A stretch of DNA of 64,000 nucleotides. Origin: CAWCLK01 sp963796225. Its GTDB lineage: Bacteria > Actinomycetota > Nitriliruptoria > Nitriliruptorales > Nitriliruptoraceae. Made by a program: the position numbers and the translations under genes. The DNA is taken from assembly GCA_963796225.1 (NCBI GenBank), contig CAWCLK010000010.1:1-64000 (forward strand), in the 5' to 3' direction. Positions 23,248-32,049 of the stretch are shown here, one piece after another. The notes below the pieces were generated by a model, which did not search any database, was not told where the DNA came from, and saw only the letters and a list, made by a program, of their open reading frames with translations. Within the stretch, counting starts at the first letter, position 1; every line of letters starts with the position of its first letter.

Positions 23248-24439
23248 GTGGGACTGCTCGACGGTGTCCGCAGCGTCCGTGACCTCGACCCGGCCGGCAC
23301 GCGGGTCTTCCTGCGTGCCGACCTCAACGTCCCGCTGGACGCGGGGCGGGTCGCCGACGACCTGCGGCTGGCAGGCGGCACTGCCGACCCTGCGCCTGCT
23401 GCTCGACGGCGGGGCGCGGGTCGTGCTGGCCTCGCACCTCGGTCGACCCGACGGCGAGGTCGACCCCGCCTACTCGATGGGCCCGGTCGGGGCGCGCCTG
23501 GCCGAGCTGCTCGGTCAGGACGTCCCCGTCGCGTCCGACGTGATCGGCGACGACGCGCGCGCCCGTGCCGACGCGCTCGGCGACGGCGAGGTCGTGCTGC
23601 TCGAGAACCTGCGGTTCGATCCCGGCGAGAAGGCCAACGAGGACCGCTTCGCCGACGCCCTCGCGGCCATGGCCGACGTCTACGTCGACGACGCCTTCGG
23701 GGCCTGCCATCGTGGCCACGCCTCGATCAGTGGCGTCCCGGCCCGCCTGCCCGGCTACGCGGGCCTGCTGCTCGAACGCGAGGTCGAGGTCCTCGGTGGC
23801 CTGCTCGAGGACCCCGCCCGGCCCTACGTGGCCGTGCTCGGCGGGGCCAAGGTCTCCGACAAGCTGACCGTGCTCGAGAACCTGCTCGGCCGCGTCGACG
23901 CGATCGCGGTCGGCGGGGCGATGTGCTTCACCTTCCTGCGCGCCGAGGGCCACGACGTCGGGTCCTCGCGGGTCGAGGCCGACCAGGTCGACACGGTCCG
24001 TGACCTGGTCGCCCGGGCCCGGGAGCGCGGCGTGACCGTGCACCTGCCCACCGACGTGGTCGTGGCACCGGAGTTCGCCGAGGACGCCCCGGCCACCACC
24101 GTCGGCGTCGACGCCATCCCCGCGGACCAGATGGGCCTCGACGTGGGCCCCGACACGACCGCGGCCTACGGGGACGCGATCCGCGCGGCGGGCGCGGTGT
24201 TCTGGAACGGGCCGATGGGCGTGTTCGAGTGGGACGCCTTCGCCGCCGGGACCCGCGGGGTCGCCGACGCCATGGCCACCTCCGACGCGTTCACCGTGGT
24301 CGGAGGGGGCGACAGCGCCGCCGCCATCCGCCGCTTCGGGCTCGACGACCGGGTCGACCACGTGTCGACCGGTGGGGGCGCCTCCCTCGAGCTCCTCGAG
24401 GGCCGCGAGCTGCCCGGCGTGGTCGCGCTGCGGGCCTGA
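23248..24439 (+). CDS. pgk: Phosphoglycerate kinase (one frameshift)
   Basis: PGK transfers the phosphate of 1,3-bisphosphoglycerate to ADP. The N-terminus has FLRADLNVPLD and SHLGRPDG; the middle has DDAFGACHRGHAS and YVAVLGGAKVSDK; the C-terminus has the nucleotide-binding VGGGDSAAA and STGGGASLELLEG. The frame changes near 23372, between DDLRL and AALPTLRLLL. Removing one base gives 396 residues, a normal length. The GTG start has GGGAGG upstream, and the gene follows gap by 38 bases. The shift is probably a sequence error, because this enzyme is usually essential. Confidence 0.94.
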
Positions 24440-24524
24440 GACCGGGGGACCCCGCCACCTGTCCGCCGACCGTGTGGTGAGCGCGCACCGGACACCGTTG
24501 CCGACGTCCGTCCACCGACCGCGC

Positions 24525-24530
24525 TACGGT
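24525..24530 (+). promoter_or_regulatory. -10-like hexamer before the peptide ABC operon
   Basis: TACGGT lies 74 bases before the ATG of the substrate-binding protein. A 16-base perfect palindrome follows it at 24551-24566, in a position suited to a repressor. Confidence 0.3.
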
Positions 24531-24550
24531 CGCTCGGACCGGCTCCTATC

Positions 24551-24566
24551 GCGATCGTACGATCGC
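24551..24566. promoter_or_regulatory. Perfect 16-base palindrome, candidate operator
   Basis: GCGATCGTACGATCGC reads the same on both strands. It sits between a -10-like hexamer and the ribosome site of the peptide ABC operon. A dimeric regulator could bind here; no regulator gene is adjacent, so the partner is unknown. Confidence 0.4.
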
Positions 24567-24603
24567 GGGCACTGGGTCGGTTCGTTCCCCCAGGAGGAAA
24601 CAC

Positions 24604-26371
24604 ATGCAGCGATCGAAGACGCTGCGCCTGATCGGCGCAGCCGCCGCGATCGCCCTCTTCGCCACCGCCTGTAGCGGTGACGACGGCGGCGAGGGCGACG
24701 CAGGAGAGACCACGACCGATTCGCAGTCGACCGCGACTGACGGCGAGACCAGCACCGGGGGCGGTACGGCCTCGGACGCCATCGTGTCGACCTACATCGG
24801 TGAGCCCGAGGACCTGACGACCCTCAACACCAACGAGTCCGAGGGCATCGCGGTCCTGCGTGCGCTCTACACCGGGCCTGATCACCTACGACCCGCAGAC
24901 GTCCGAGCCCGCCCAGGGCGTGGCCGAGTCCATCGAGTCGCCCGACGAGGGCAAGACCTGGAACATCACCCTGCAGGACGGGTGGACGTTCCACGACGGC
25001 ACGCCGGTGACCGCCAACTCGTTCGTGGACGCCTGGAACTACGGCTCCTACGGCCCGAACGCCATGCAGAACAGTGGCTTCTTCGCCGACATCGAGGGCT
25101 TCGCCGACACCCAGTGCGGCACCCGCGAGGCCACGCAGGAGGACGTCGACGCCGAGAACGCCGAGGCCGTAGGTGACGAGGTCACCGACTGCGAAGGCTC
25201 CGCGCCCGCGTCCGAGACCCTGTCCGGCCTCGAGGTCACGTCCGACACCGAGTTCACCGTGACCCTGTCCGAGCCGCAGTCGTTCTGGGAGACCCGTCTG
25301 GGCTACCCGGCGTACTCGCCGCTGCCGCAGGCCTTCTTCGACGACCCGGAGGGCTTCAAGGAGTCCCCGATCGGCAACGGCCCGTTCCAGATGGACGGTG
25401 ACTGGCAGCACGACGTCGGCATCAACACGACCGCCTACGCGGACTACGCCGGCGAGAACACCCCGTCGATCGGTGGCATCGAGTTCCGCATCTACGCGGA
25501 CGTCAACACCGCCGTGACCGACCTCTACGCGGGCGAGCTCGACATCGTCGACGCCGTGCCGCCGGAGCGTTGGAGCGAGGCGCAGAACCAGGTGCCGAAC
25601 AGCGACACCTCGCCGTCGTCGTCGATCAACTACCTCGGGTTCCCGACCTACTCGGCCCCGTACGACAACGCGGACCTGCGCGCGGCGCTGTCCATGGCGG
25701 TCGACCGCCAGGCCATCACCGAGACCATCTTCGAGGGCACGCGCCAGCCGGCGTACAACCTGCTCGCACCGGTCATCCCGGCGTACGAGGAGAAGCCCTG
25801 CCAGGAGTGGACCTACGACCCGGAGGAGGCCGTCAAGCGCTTCGAGGCCGCCGGTGGTGCCGACGCCCTGCCGAACCCGCTGACCGTGTGGTTCAACGAG
25901 GGTGGCGGTCACGAGACCTGGATCGAGGCCGTCGTCAACCAGTGGGCGCAGACCCTCGGGATCGACGCGAACAACGTCGAGTTCCAGCAGCTGCAGTTCG
26001 CTGAGTACCTCGGCAAGGCCGACGAGAAGGGTCTGGACGGTCCGTTCCGCCTCGGTTGGGGCATGGACTACCCGCACCCGCAGAACTACCTCCAGCTCCT
26101 GCTGGACAGCCGGTTCTTCCCGCCGGTCGGTGCGAACGACACGTTCTACAGCAACCCCGAGTTCGACTCGGCGCTGGACGACGCGCTCGCCATCGCTTCG
26201 ATCGAGGAGGCCATCCCGGCCTACCAGGAGGCCGTCAAGGTCGCCTGCGCCGACGCGCCGCTGGCGCCGATGTTCTACGGGCTGAACCAGTTCGCCTGGA
26301 ACGACGGTGTGTCCGGTGTCTACGTCGACGCCTTCGGTGACGTCGACTGGGCCGGCGTCACGGCCAGCTGA
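24604..26371 (+). CDS. Peptide/oligopeptide ABC transporter substrate-binding lipoprotein (one frameshift)
   Basis: The product starts with a lipoprotein signal (MQRSKTLRLIG, hydrophobic core, lipobox FATAC), then an acidic Asp/Thr/Gly-rich linker. A family-5 solute-binding fold follows, with YDPQTSEPAQGVAES, WTFHDGTPVTANSFVDAW, NGPFQ and many aromatic residues. It would capture peptides at the outer face of the membrane. A frameshift near 24880 separates LYTG from LITYDPQ; corrected length is 588 residues. An AGGAGG site precedes the ATG. It heads an operon of two permeases and two ATPases downstream. Confidence 0.9.
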
Positions 26372-26391
26372 CACTCCGGCTGAGCGCACTC

Positions 26392-26421
26392 TGCGCCCGG
26401 TGCGTGCGCGCACCGGGCGCA
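26392..26421 (+). terminator. First of two tandem hairpins after the binding protein
   Basis: A perfect 13-base-pair stem (arms 26392-26404 and 26409-26421) with a four-base loop lies 21 bases past the stop codon. In binding-protein operons such structures often cause partial termination or protect the abundant first message. Confidence 0.6.
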
Positions 26422-26444
26422 GGATGCCAGCCCGTCGCTAGGCT

Positions 26445-26474
26445 CCGGGGCGGTCCTCACGAGGACCGCCCCGG
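26445..26474 (+). terminator. Second tandem hairpin before the permease genes
   Basis: Another perfect 13-base-pair stem (arms 26445-26457 and 26462-26474) follows the first by 23 bases. The pair probably lowers expression of the permease and ATPase genes relative to the binding protein. Confidence 0.6.
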
Positions 26475-26617
26475 TGTCGTGCCGGGCCGTGACGGCGAGA
26501 GCGCGCCGTCGTGGCCCATGCCAGTTGCACCACTTCCCGCCGCGCCGGGCGTTGACGTGCCACCATGCGTGGGCATGCCCCTGCACCGGCGGGTGACGAC
26601 GAGGAGACCGAGCGAGC

Positions 26618-27574
26618 GTGGGTCGTTACTTCATACGCAGAGTCCTGCAGTTCATCCCCGTGTTCCTCGGGGCGACGCTGCTCATCTTCGCCCTGGTGTT
26701 CGCCCTTCCGGGTGACCCCATCCGGGCCCTGGCGGGGGAGCGGCCCCAGCCGGCGTCCGTGCAGCAGCAGCTGCGCGACAAGTACAACCTCGACGACCCG
26801 CTGCTCATCCAGTACGGCAAGTACATCGGCATCGTCCGCGACGACGACACCGGGACCTTCAACGGCCTGCTGGAGGGCAACTTCGGGACCGACTTCCGCG
26901 GCCGCGAGGTCTCCGAGATCATGAAGGAGAAGCTGCCGGTCTCCATCCGGTTGGCGCTGCTGGCCTTCATCTTCGAGACCATCCTCGGCCTGCTCGCCGG
27001 GATCCTGGCCGGCCTGCGCAAGGGCAGCTTCCTCGACAACCTGGTGCTGATCAGCACGGTGGCGGTGATCTCGATCCCCATCTTCGTGCTGGCCTTCATC
27101 GCCCAGCTGGTGGTGGGGGTGAAGTTCGGACTGCTGCCCATCGCCGGGCTGCGGTCGGGCTGGGTCAGCTACGTGCTGCCGGCCATCGTGCTCGGCAGCG
27201 TCTCGCTGGCCTACATCGCCCGCCTGACACGCACCAGCCTGGTCGAGAACCTGCGCACCGACTACGTGCGGACCGCCACGTCCAAGGGGCTGTCACGACG
27301 CCGGGTGGTGGGCATCCACACGATGCGCAACTCGATGATCCCGGTGGTGACCTACCTGGGCATCGACCTGGGCAACCTCATGTCGGGCGCCATCGTGACC
27401 GAGACGGTCTTCAACCTGCCGGGGATCGGCCGTGAGGTGTTCCTGGCGGTCAAGTCCCAGGAGGGCACGGTCGTCGTCGGGATCGTGACCTTCCTCGTGC
27501 TCATCTACATGGTCAGCAACCTGCTGGTGGACTTCATGTATGCCGCCCTCGACCCCCGGATCCGCTATGAGTGA
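26618..27574 (+). CDS. Peptide ABC transporter permease, DppB/OppB type
   Basis: The 318-residue product starts GRYFIRRVLQFIPVFLGATLLIFALVFALPGDP, the typical N-terminal helix of DppB-type permeases. It has further helices and an EAA-like loop (TATSKGLSRRRVVGIHTMRNSMIP) that contacts the ATPase. It ends with a helix and DPRIRYE. It starts with GTG and overlaps the next permease by eight bases. It forms the membrane channel with the DppC-type partner. Confidence 0.93.
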   Translation: MGRYFIRRVLQFIPVFLGATLLIFALVFALPGDPIRALAGERPQPASVQQQLRDKYNLDDPLLIQYGKYIGIVRDDDTGTFNGLLEGNFGTDFRGREVSEIMKEKLPVSIRLALLAFIFETILGLLAGILAGLRKGSFLDNLVLISTVAVISIPIFVLAFIAQLVVGVKFGLLPIAGLRSGWVSYVLPAIVLGSVSLAYIARLTRTSLVENLRTDYVRTATSKGLSRRRVVGIHTMRNSMIPVVTYLGIDLGNLMSGAIVTETVFNLPGIGREVFLAVKSQEGTVVVGIVTFLVLIYMVSNLLVDFMYAALDPRIRYE

Positions 27575-28604
27575 CCAGGACGTGCGTCGATCCGAGACCC
27601 CGTCGCGGACCCTCGACGAGGAGCTCCCGCACACCGAGGGTGGCCCTACCGGTCCGTCCCAGCAGGACGAGGACCGGTCCGCCAGCCTCTGGTCGGACGC
27701 CTGGCGCCAGCTGCGCCGGAACCCGGTGTTCCTGATCTCCGGGTTCTTCATCCTGCTGTTCGTGGTGATGGCCATCGCCCCGCAGCTGTTCACCAGCGAG
27801 CCCTACCCCCAGGGGACGGCCTGCCCGCTGACCCAGTCGCTGCAGCGCCCCTCGGCCGAGAACATCTTCGGCTTCGACATCCAGGGCTGCAACTACTACG
27901 CCAAGACCATCTACGGCGCCCGCGCCTCGATCCTGGTCGGCATCTCCGTGACCGCGTCCGCCGTGGTGATCGCGGTCCTGCTGGGGTCGCTCGCCGGCTA
28001 CTACGGCAAGTGGGTGGACGCGATCATCGCCCGCGTGACCGACATCTGGTTCGCGATCCCGACGGTGCTCGGCGCGATCGTGATGATCACCGCCCTGCGC
28101 AACGCCGACGCGGACTCCAACGTCGTCATCCGCGTCATCGCCACCATCACCAACGCGTTCGACTCGTTCGCGAACGTGCCCGGCATCGGGGTGGTGTGGT
28201 TCACGCTGGTGGTGCTGGGCTGGCCGACGATGCTGCGCCTGCTGAGATCGTCCGTGATCTCGGTACGAGAGTCCGAGTACGTCGAGGCGGCGCGGGCGCT
28301 CGGGGCCAAGGACAGCCGGATCATCATCCGGCACATCCTCCCGAACGCGATGGCGCCGGTGATCATCTACGCCACGATCACCGTGGGCGTGATCATCTCC
28401 GCCGAGGCCACCCTGTCCTTCCTCGGTGTCGGCCTGCGGCTGCCCGCGATCTCGTGGGGCCTGATGATCTCCGGTGCCCAGAACCGCATCCTGCAGACGC
28501 CGCACCTGCTGTTCTTCCCGGGCCTGTTCCTGTCCGTGGCCGTCTTCTCCTTCATCCTGATGGGTGACGCCCTGCGCGACGCCCTCGACCCGCGCCTGAG
28601 GTGA
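27567..28604 (+). CDS. Peptide ABC transporter permease, DppC/OppC type
   Basis: The 345-residue product has a hydrophilic N-terminal extension of about 50 residues, then SDAWRQLRRNPVFLISGFFILLFVVMAIAPQLF, the usual first helix of DppC-type permeases. It carries the EAA loop EAARALGAKDSRIIIRHILPNAMAPV and ends ALRDALDPRLR. The ATG overlaps the upstream permease stop, and its own stop overlaps a possible GTG start of the ATPase gene, so the operon is translationally coupled. Confidence 0.93.
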   Translation: MSDQDVRRSETPSRTLDEELPHTEGGPTGPSQQDEDRSASLWSDAWRQLRRNPVFLISGFFILLFVVMAIAPQLFTSEPYPQGTACPLTQSLQRPSAENIFGFDIQGCNYYAKTIYGARASILVGISVTASAVVIAVLLGSLAGYYGKWVDAIIARVTDIWFAIPTVLGAIVMITALRNADADSNVVIRVIATITNAFDSFANVPGIGVVWFTLVVLGWPTMLRLLRSSVISVRESEYVEAARALGAKDSRIIIRHILPNAMAPVIIYATITVGVIISAEATLSFLGVGLRLPAISWGLMISGAQNRILQTPHLLFFPGLFLSVAVFSFILMGDALRDALDPRLR

Positions 28605-28606
28605 GC

Positions 28607-29655
28607 ATGTCCTCCAGCAGCACGATCGAGCGAGACGTCATCGGCGGGGTCCCGGCGGACCCCGCGGCCCCCCTGCTCGAGGTCGAGAACGTCTCCGTCG
28701 AGTTCCGCACCCCGGACGGCGTGGTCAACGCCGTCAACGGGATCAGCTACTCACTCGAGGCCGGCGAGACGCTCGCGATCCTCGGCGAGTCGGGGTCGGG
28801 CAAGTCCGTGTCGGCCCAGGCCATCATGGGCATCGTCGACTCGCCCCCCGGCTACATCACCGAGGGCGCGGTCCGCTTCAAGGGCGTCGACCTCTTCAAA
28901 CTGCCCGAACGGGAACGGCGCAAGGTGCGGGGCGACCGCATCGCGATGATCTTCCAGGACGCCCTGACGGCGCTCAACCCGACCTTCACGGTGGGGTGGC
29001 AGATCGGCGAGATGTACCGGCAGCACCGCGGCGCCTCCCGCAAGGAGGCCCGTGCCAAGGCGATCGAGCTCATGGAACGGGTGAAGATCCCCTCGGCCGC
29101 CGAGCGCGTCAACTCCTACCCGCACGAGTTCTCCGGTGGTATGCGCCAGCGCGTCATGATCGCGATGGCCCTGGCCCTGGACCCCGACGTCCTCATCGCC
29201 GACGAACCCACCACCGCACTGGACGTGACCGTGCAGGCCCAGATCATGGGGCTGCTCGCGGACCTGCAGCGCGAGACGGGCATGGGCCTGATCCTGATCA
29301 CCCACGACCTCGGCGTCGTCGCCGAGGTCGCCGACCGGGTCAACGTCATGTACGCGGGCCGGATCGTCGAGACCGGGCCGATCGACGGACATCTACAAGG
29401 ACCCGTCGCACCCGTACACGCTCGGGCCTGATGCACTCGATCCCGCGTGCGGACCTGAAGGGCATGAAGCTCGAGCCGATCCAGGGCTCGCCGCCGGACC
29501 TGCGGTTCATCCCGTCCGGGTGTGCCTTCCGGACCCGCTGCCCGTTCGTGCGTGACCGGTGCGCCGAGTCCCTGCCCCCGCTGGACGAGTCCGTGCCCGG
29601 CGAGGGCCGCGCCAGCCGCTGCTTCTACTACGAGGAGGTCCTGGCACGTGACTGA
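28607..29655 (+). CDS. Peptide ABC transporter ATPase, DppD/OppD type (two frameshifts)
   Basis: Walker A GESGSGKSV, signature FSGGMRQRVMIAMAL, Walker B VLIADEPTTALD and the switch histidine ITHDLGVVAEV are all present. The frame changes near 29387 (before DIYKDPSHPYTLG) and near 29427 (before LMHSIPRADL). Removing one base at each site gives 348 residues ending in the oligopeptide-transporter C-terminal motif CAFRTRCPFVRDRC. The ATG at 28607 has GAGG five bases upstream; a GTG at 28601 is also possible. It pairs with the next ATPase to power peptide import. Confidence 0.9.
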
Positions 29656-30721
29656 GTCCACTGCGCCAGCCGACCGGCCGATCCTCGAGGTCCATGACCT
29701 CGTCAAGCACTTCCCGATCCGCCAGGGCATCGTCTTCAAGCGGACCGTGGGCCACGTCCAGGCCGTGGACGGCGTCAGCTTCGACCTGCAGGAGGGCGAG
29801 ACCCTCGGCCTGGTCGGCGAGTCCGGCTGCGGCAAGTCGACCGTGGCCCGCACGCTGCTGCGCCTGCACGAGCCCACCTCGGGCGAGGCGATCTACAAGG
29901 GCGAGGACATCTTCACGCAGAAGCGGTCGCGTGTGCGCCAGCTGCGCCGCGAGATCCAGATCATCTTCCAGGACCCCTACGCGTCGCTGAACCCGCGCAT
30001 GACCGTCGGTGACATCATCACCGAGGGCTGGCGGATCCACGACGACATCGTCCCGAAGAAGGACGAGCGGCAGCGTGCGCAGGAGCTGCTGGACCGCGTC
30101 GGGCTGAACCCCGACCACATCAACCGCTACCCGCACCAGTTCTCCGGCGGGCAGCGGCAGCGCATCGGGGTCGCCCGCGCCCTGGCGCTGGACCCCAAGG
30201 TGATCATCTGCGACGAGCCGGTCTCCGCCCTCGACGTCTCCGTGCAGGCGCAGGTCATCAACCTGCTCGAGGAGATCCAGGACGAGTTCGGCCTGTCCTA
30301 CATCTTCATCGCCCACGACCTGTCGGTGGTGCGCCACATCGCGGACCGGGTGGCGGTGATGTACCTCGGACGGATCGTCGAGTTCGGCAACGAGCACGAG
30401 ATCTACGAGAACCCGGTCCACCCCTACACGCAGGCCCTGCTGTCGGCGGTCCCGATCCCGGACCCGACCGTCGACCTCGGCGACCGGATCCTGCTCGAGG
30501 GCGACCTGCCCTCGCCGGCCGACCCGCCGTCGGGCTGCCGGTTCCGGACCCGCTGCTGGAAGGCCGAGCAGAAGTGCGTGGACGAGGACCCGGCCCTGAT
30601 CGACCGGTTCGGCCACGGCCACCCCGCGGCGTGCCACTTCGCCGAACCCCGCGAGGTGCTCTCGCACGACGCGGCCCCATTCGCTGATCGGCGAGCGGAG
30701 GCCCACGGGCACGGCAGCTGA
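29648..30721 (+). CDS. Peptide ABC transporter ATPase, DppF/OppF type
   Basis: The intact 357-residue product has Walker A GESGCGKST, the Q-loop region IQIIFQDPYASLNPRMT, signature FSGGQRQRIGVARAL, Walker B VIICDEPVSALDVS, the switch IAHDLSVVRHI and the C-terminal CRFRTRCWKAEQKC motif. The GTG start overlaps the end of the DppD-type gene by eight bases. It is the last gene of the importer operon, followed by tpiA after 45 bases. Confidence 0.93.
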   Translation: MTESTAPADRPILEVHDLVKHFPIRQGIVFKRTVGHVQAVDGVSFDLQEGETLGLVGESGCGKSTVARTLLRLHEPTSGEAIYKGEDIFTQKRSRVRQLRREIQIIFQDPYASLNPRMTVGDIITEGWRIHDDIVPKKDERQRAQELLDRVGLNPDHINRYPHQFSGGQRQRIGVARALALDPKVIICDEPVSALDVSVQAQVINLLEEIQDEFGLSYIFIAHDLSVVRHIADRVAVMYLGRIVEFGNEHEIYENPVHPYTQALLSAVPIPDPTVDLGDRILLEGDLPSPADPPSGCRFRTRCWKAEQKCVDEDPALIDRFGHGHPAACHFAEPREVLSHDAAPFADRRAEAHGHGS

Positions 30722-30722
30722 C

Positions 30723-30728
30723 TAGCGT
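30723..30728 (+). promoter_or_regulatory. -10-like hexamer before tpiA
   Basis: TAGCGT begins two bases after the ATPase stop codon and lies 38 bases before the tpiA GTG. It could give tpiA a promoter independent of the peptide operon. Confidence 0.3.
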
Positions 30729-30766
30729 GCGGGCCCCGTCCGTGTCCCCGCGTCGCAGGAGTCCCC

Positions 30767-31540
30767 GTGGCCCGCACGCCCGTCATCGCCGGCAACTGGA
30801 AGATGCACAAGGACCACCTGGAGGCCATCCAGCTGGTCCAGCGGCTCGCGTACCACCTCGACGACGACGACTACGAGGGCCAGGACGTGGTCGTGTGCCC
30901 GTCCTTCGTGGCCCTGCGCAGCGTCCAGACGCTGATCGAGTCGGACCACCTGCCGATCGCGGTCGGGGCCCAGACCTGCCACTGGGAGGACAGCGGCGCC
31001 TTCACCGGCGAGGTCGCCCCGGGCATGCTCGCGCGCCTGTCGGTCCGGTGGGTCATCTGCGGGCACTCCGAGCGCCGGGCGATGTTCGGCGAGACCGACG
31101 AGGTCGTGAACAAGAAGGTCAAGGCCGTGCAGTCCCACGGGATGCGTCCGATCCTGTGCGTCGGGCGAGGTGCTCGAGCAGCGCCAGGCCGGCGAGCACG
31201 AGCAGGTCGTCGCCGAGCAGCTGCGGGGCTCGCTGGCCGGGGTCACGGATCGACCGACCCCGAGGACCTCGTGGTCGCGTACGAGCCCGTGTGGGCGATC
31301 GGCACGGGGGAGACCGCCACCCCCGAGGACGCCCAGGAGATGTGCGCGTTCATCCGCGGCCAGCTCGCCGAGCTGTACGACCAGGAGACCGCCGACGGGA
31401 TCCGCATCCAGTACGGCGGGTCGGTCAAGCCGGGCAACATCCGCGAGCTGATGGGCCAGACCGACATCGACGGGGCGCTGGTCGGGGGGGCCTCGCTCAA
31501 CTCCGACGACTTCGCGCTGATCGTCAGCCACCGTCGGTGA
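30767..31540 (+). CDS. tpiA: Triose-phosphate isomerase (paired frameshifts)
   Basis: The enzyme interconverts dihydroxyacetone phosphate and glyceraldehyde 3-phosphate. Motifs are the N-terminal GNWKMHK with the catalytic Lys, CGHSERR with the catalytic His, the active-site AYEPVWAIGTG with the catalytic Glu, and IQYGGSVKP near the end. The segment between about 31166 and 31239 (EVLEQRQAGEHEQVVAEQLRGSLAGV) lies in another frame: one base is gained at its start and one lost at its end, so the ends stay in the same frame. The corrected product is 257 residues. The GTG start has AGGAG upstream. Confidence 0.94.
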   Translation: MARTPVIAGNWKMHKDHLEAIQLVQRLAYHLDDDDYEGQDVVVCPSFVALRSVQTLIESDHLPIAVGAQTCHWEDSGAFTGEVAPGMLARLSVRWVICGHSERRAMFGETDEVVNKKVKAVQSHGMRPILCVGRGARAAPGRRARAGRRRAAAGLAGRGHGSTDPEDLVVAYEPVWAIGTGETATPEDAQEMCAFIRGQLAELYDQETADGIRIQYGGSVKPGNIRELMGQTDIDGALVGGASLNSDDFALIVSHRR

Positions 31541-31632
31541 CCTTCGGGACCGCGAATGGTCGCCACGGACGGCGCGCATCCGTACGATGAGGTGACCGTC
31601 CGGCACCCGCCGGCCCCTCGATCGGATGCACC

Positions 31633-32046
31633 GTGTCCCGCCCCGCCAGCCGTCGCAACGACCCGCTCGAGAACCTGCTCGGGCCTCTCGAGCAGGACGT
31701 CATGGACGTGGTCTGGCGACTCGGCGACGCAACCGTGCGTGACGTCCACGACGAGCTCTCCTCCCAGCGCCAGATCGCCTACACCACGGTGATGACCACC
31801 ATGACGCGCCTGGCCACCAAGGGCCTGCTGCGTCGCGACACCGCCGGCCTCGCGCACCGCTACCGGCCCGCGGTGTCGCAGGACTCCTACCTGCGATCGG
31901 CGCTCGGACGGGTGTTGACCTGGGCGCTCGAGCGCTACCCGGAACCGGCCGCCTCCTACCTGGCCGAGGTGGTGGACGACGTGGACGGGATCTCGCTGGA
32001 CCAGTTGCGCGCGTCGGTGGAACGCCGACGGGACGCGGAAGGCTGA
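31633..32046 (+). CDS. BlaI/MecI-family transcriptional repressor
   Basis: The 137-residue protein has the winged-helix pattern of the family: LEQDVMDVVWRLGDATVRDVHDEL, then QIAYTTVMTTMTRLATKGLLRRDTAG, followed by a helical dimerisation tail. Such repressors are inactivated by proteolysis triggered by a membrane sensor of the BlaR1 type, which is the next gene. A TACGAT hexamer lies 44 bases upstream. No beta-lactamase or penicillin-binding protein gene is adjacent, so the regulated target is unknown. Confidence 0.9.
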   Translation: MSRPASRRNDPLENLLGPLEQDVMDVVWRLGDATVRDVHDELSSQRQIAYTTVMTTMTRLATKGLLRRDTAGLAHRYRPAVSQDSYLRSALGRVLTWALERYPEPAASYLAEVVDDVDGISLDQLRASVERRRDAEG

Positions 32047-32049
32047 CCG

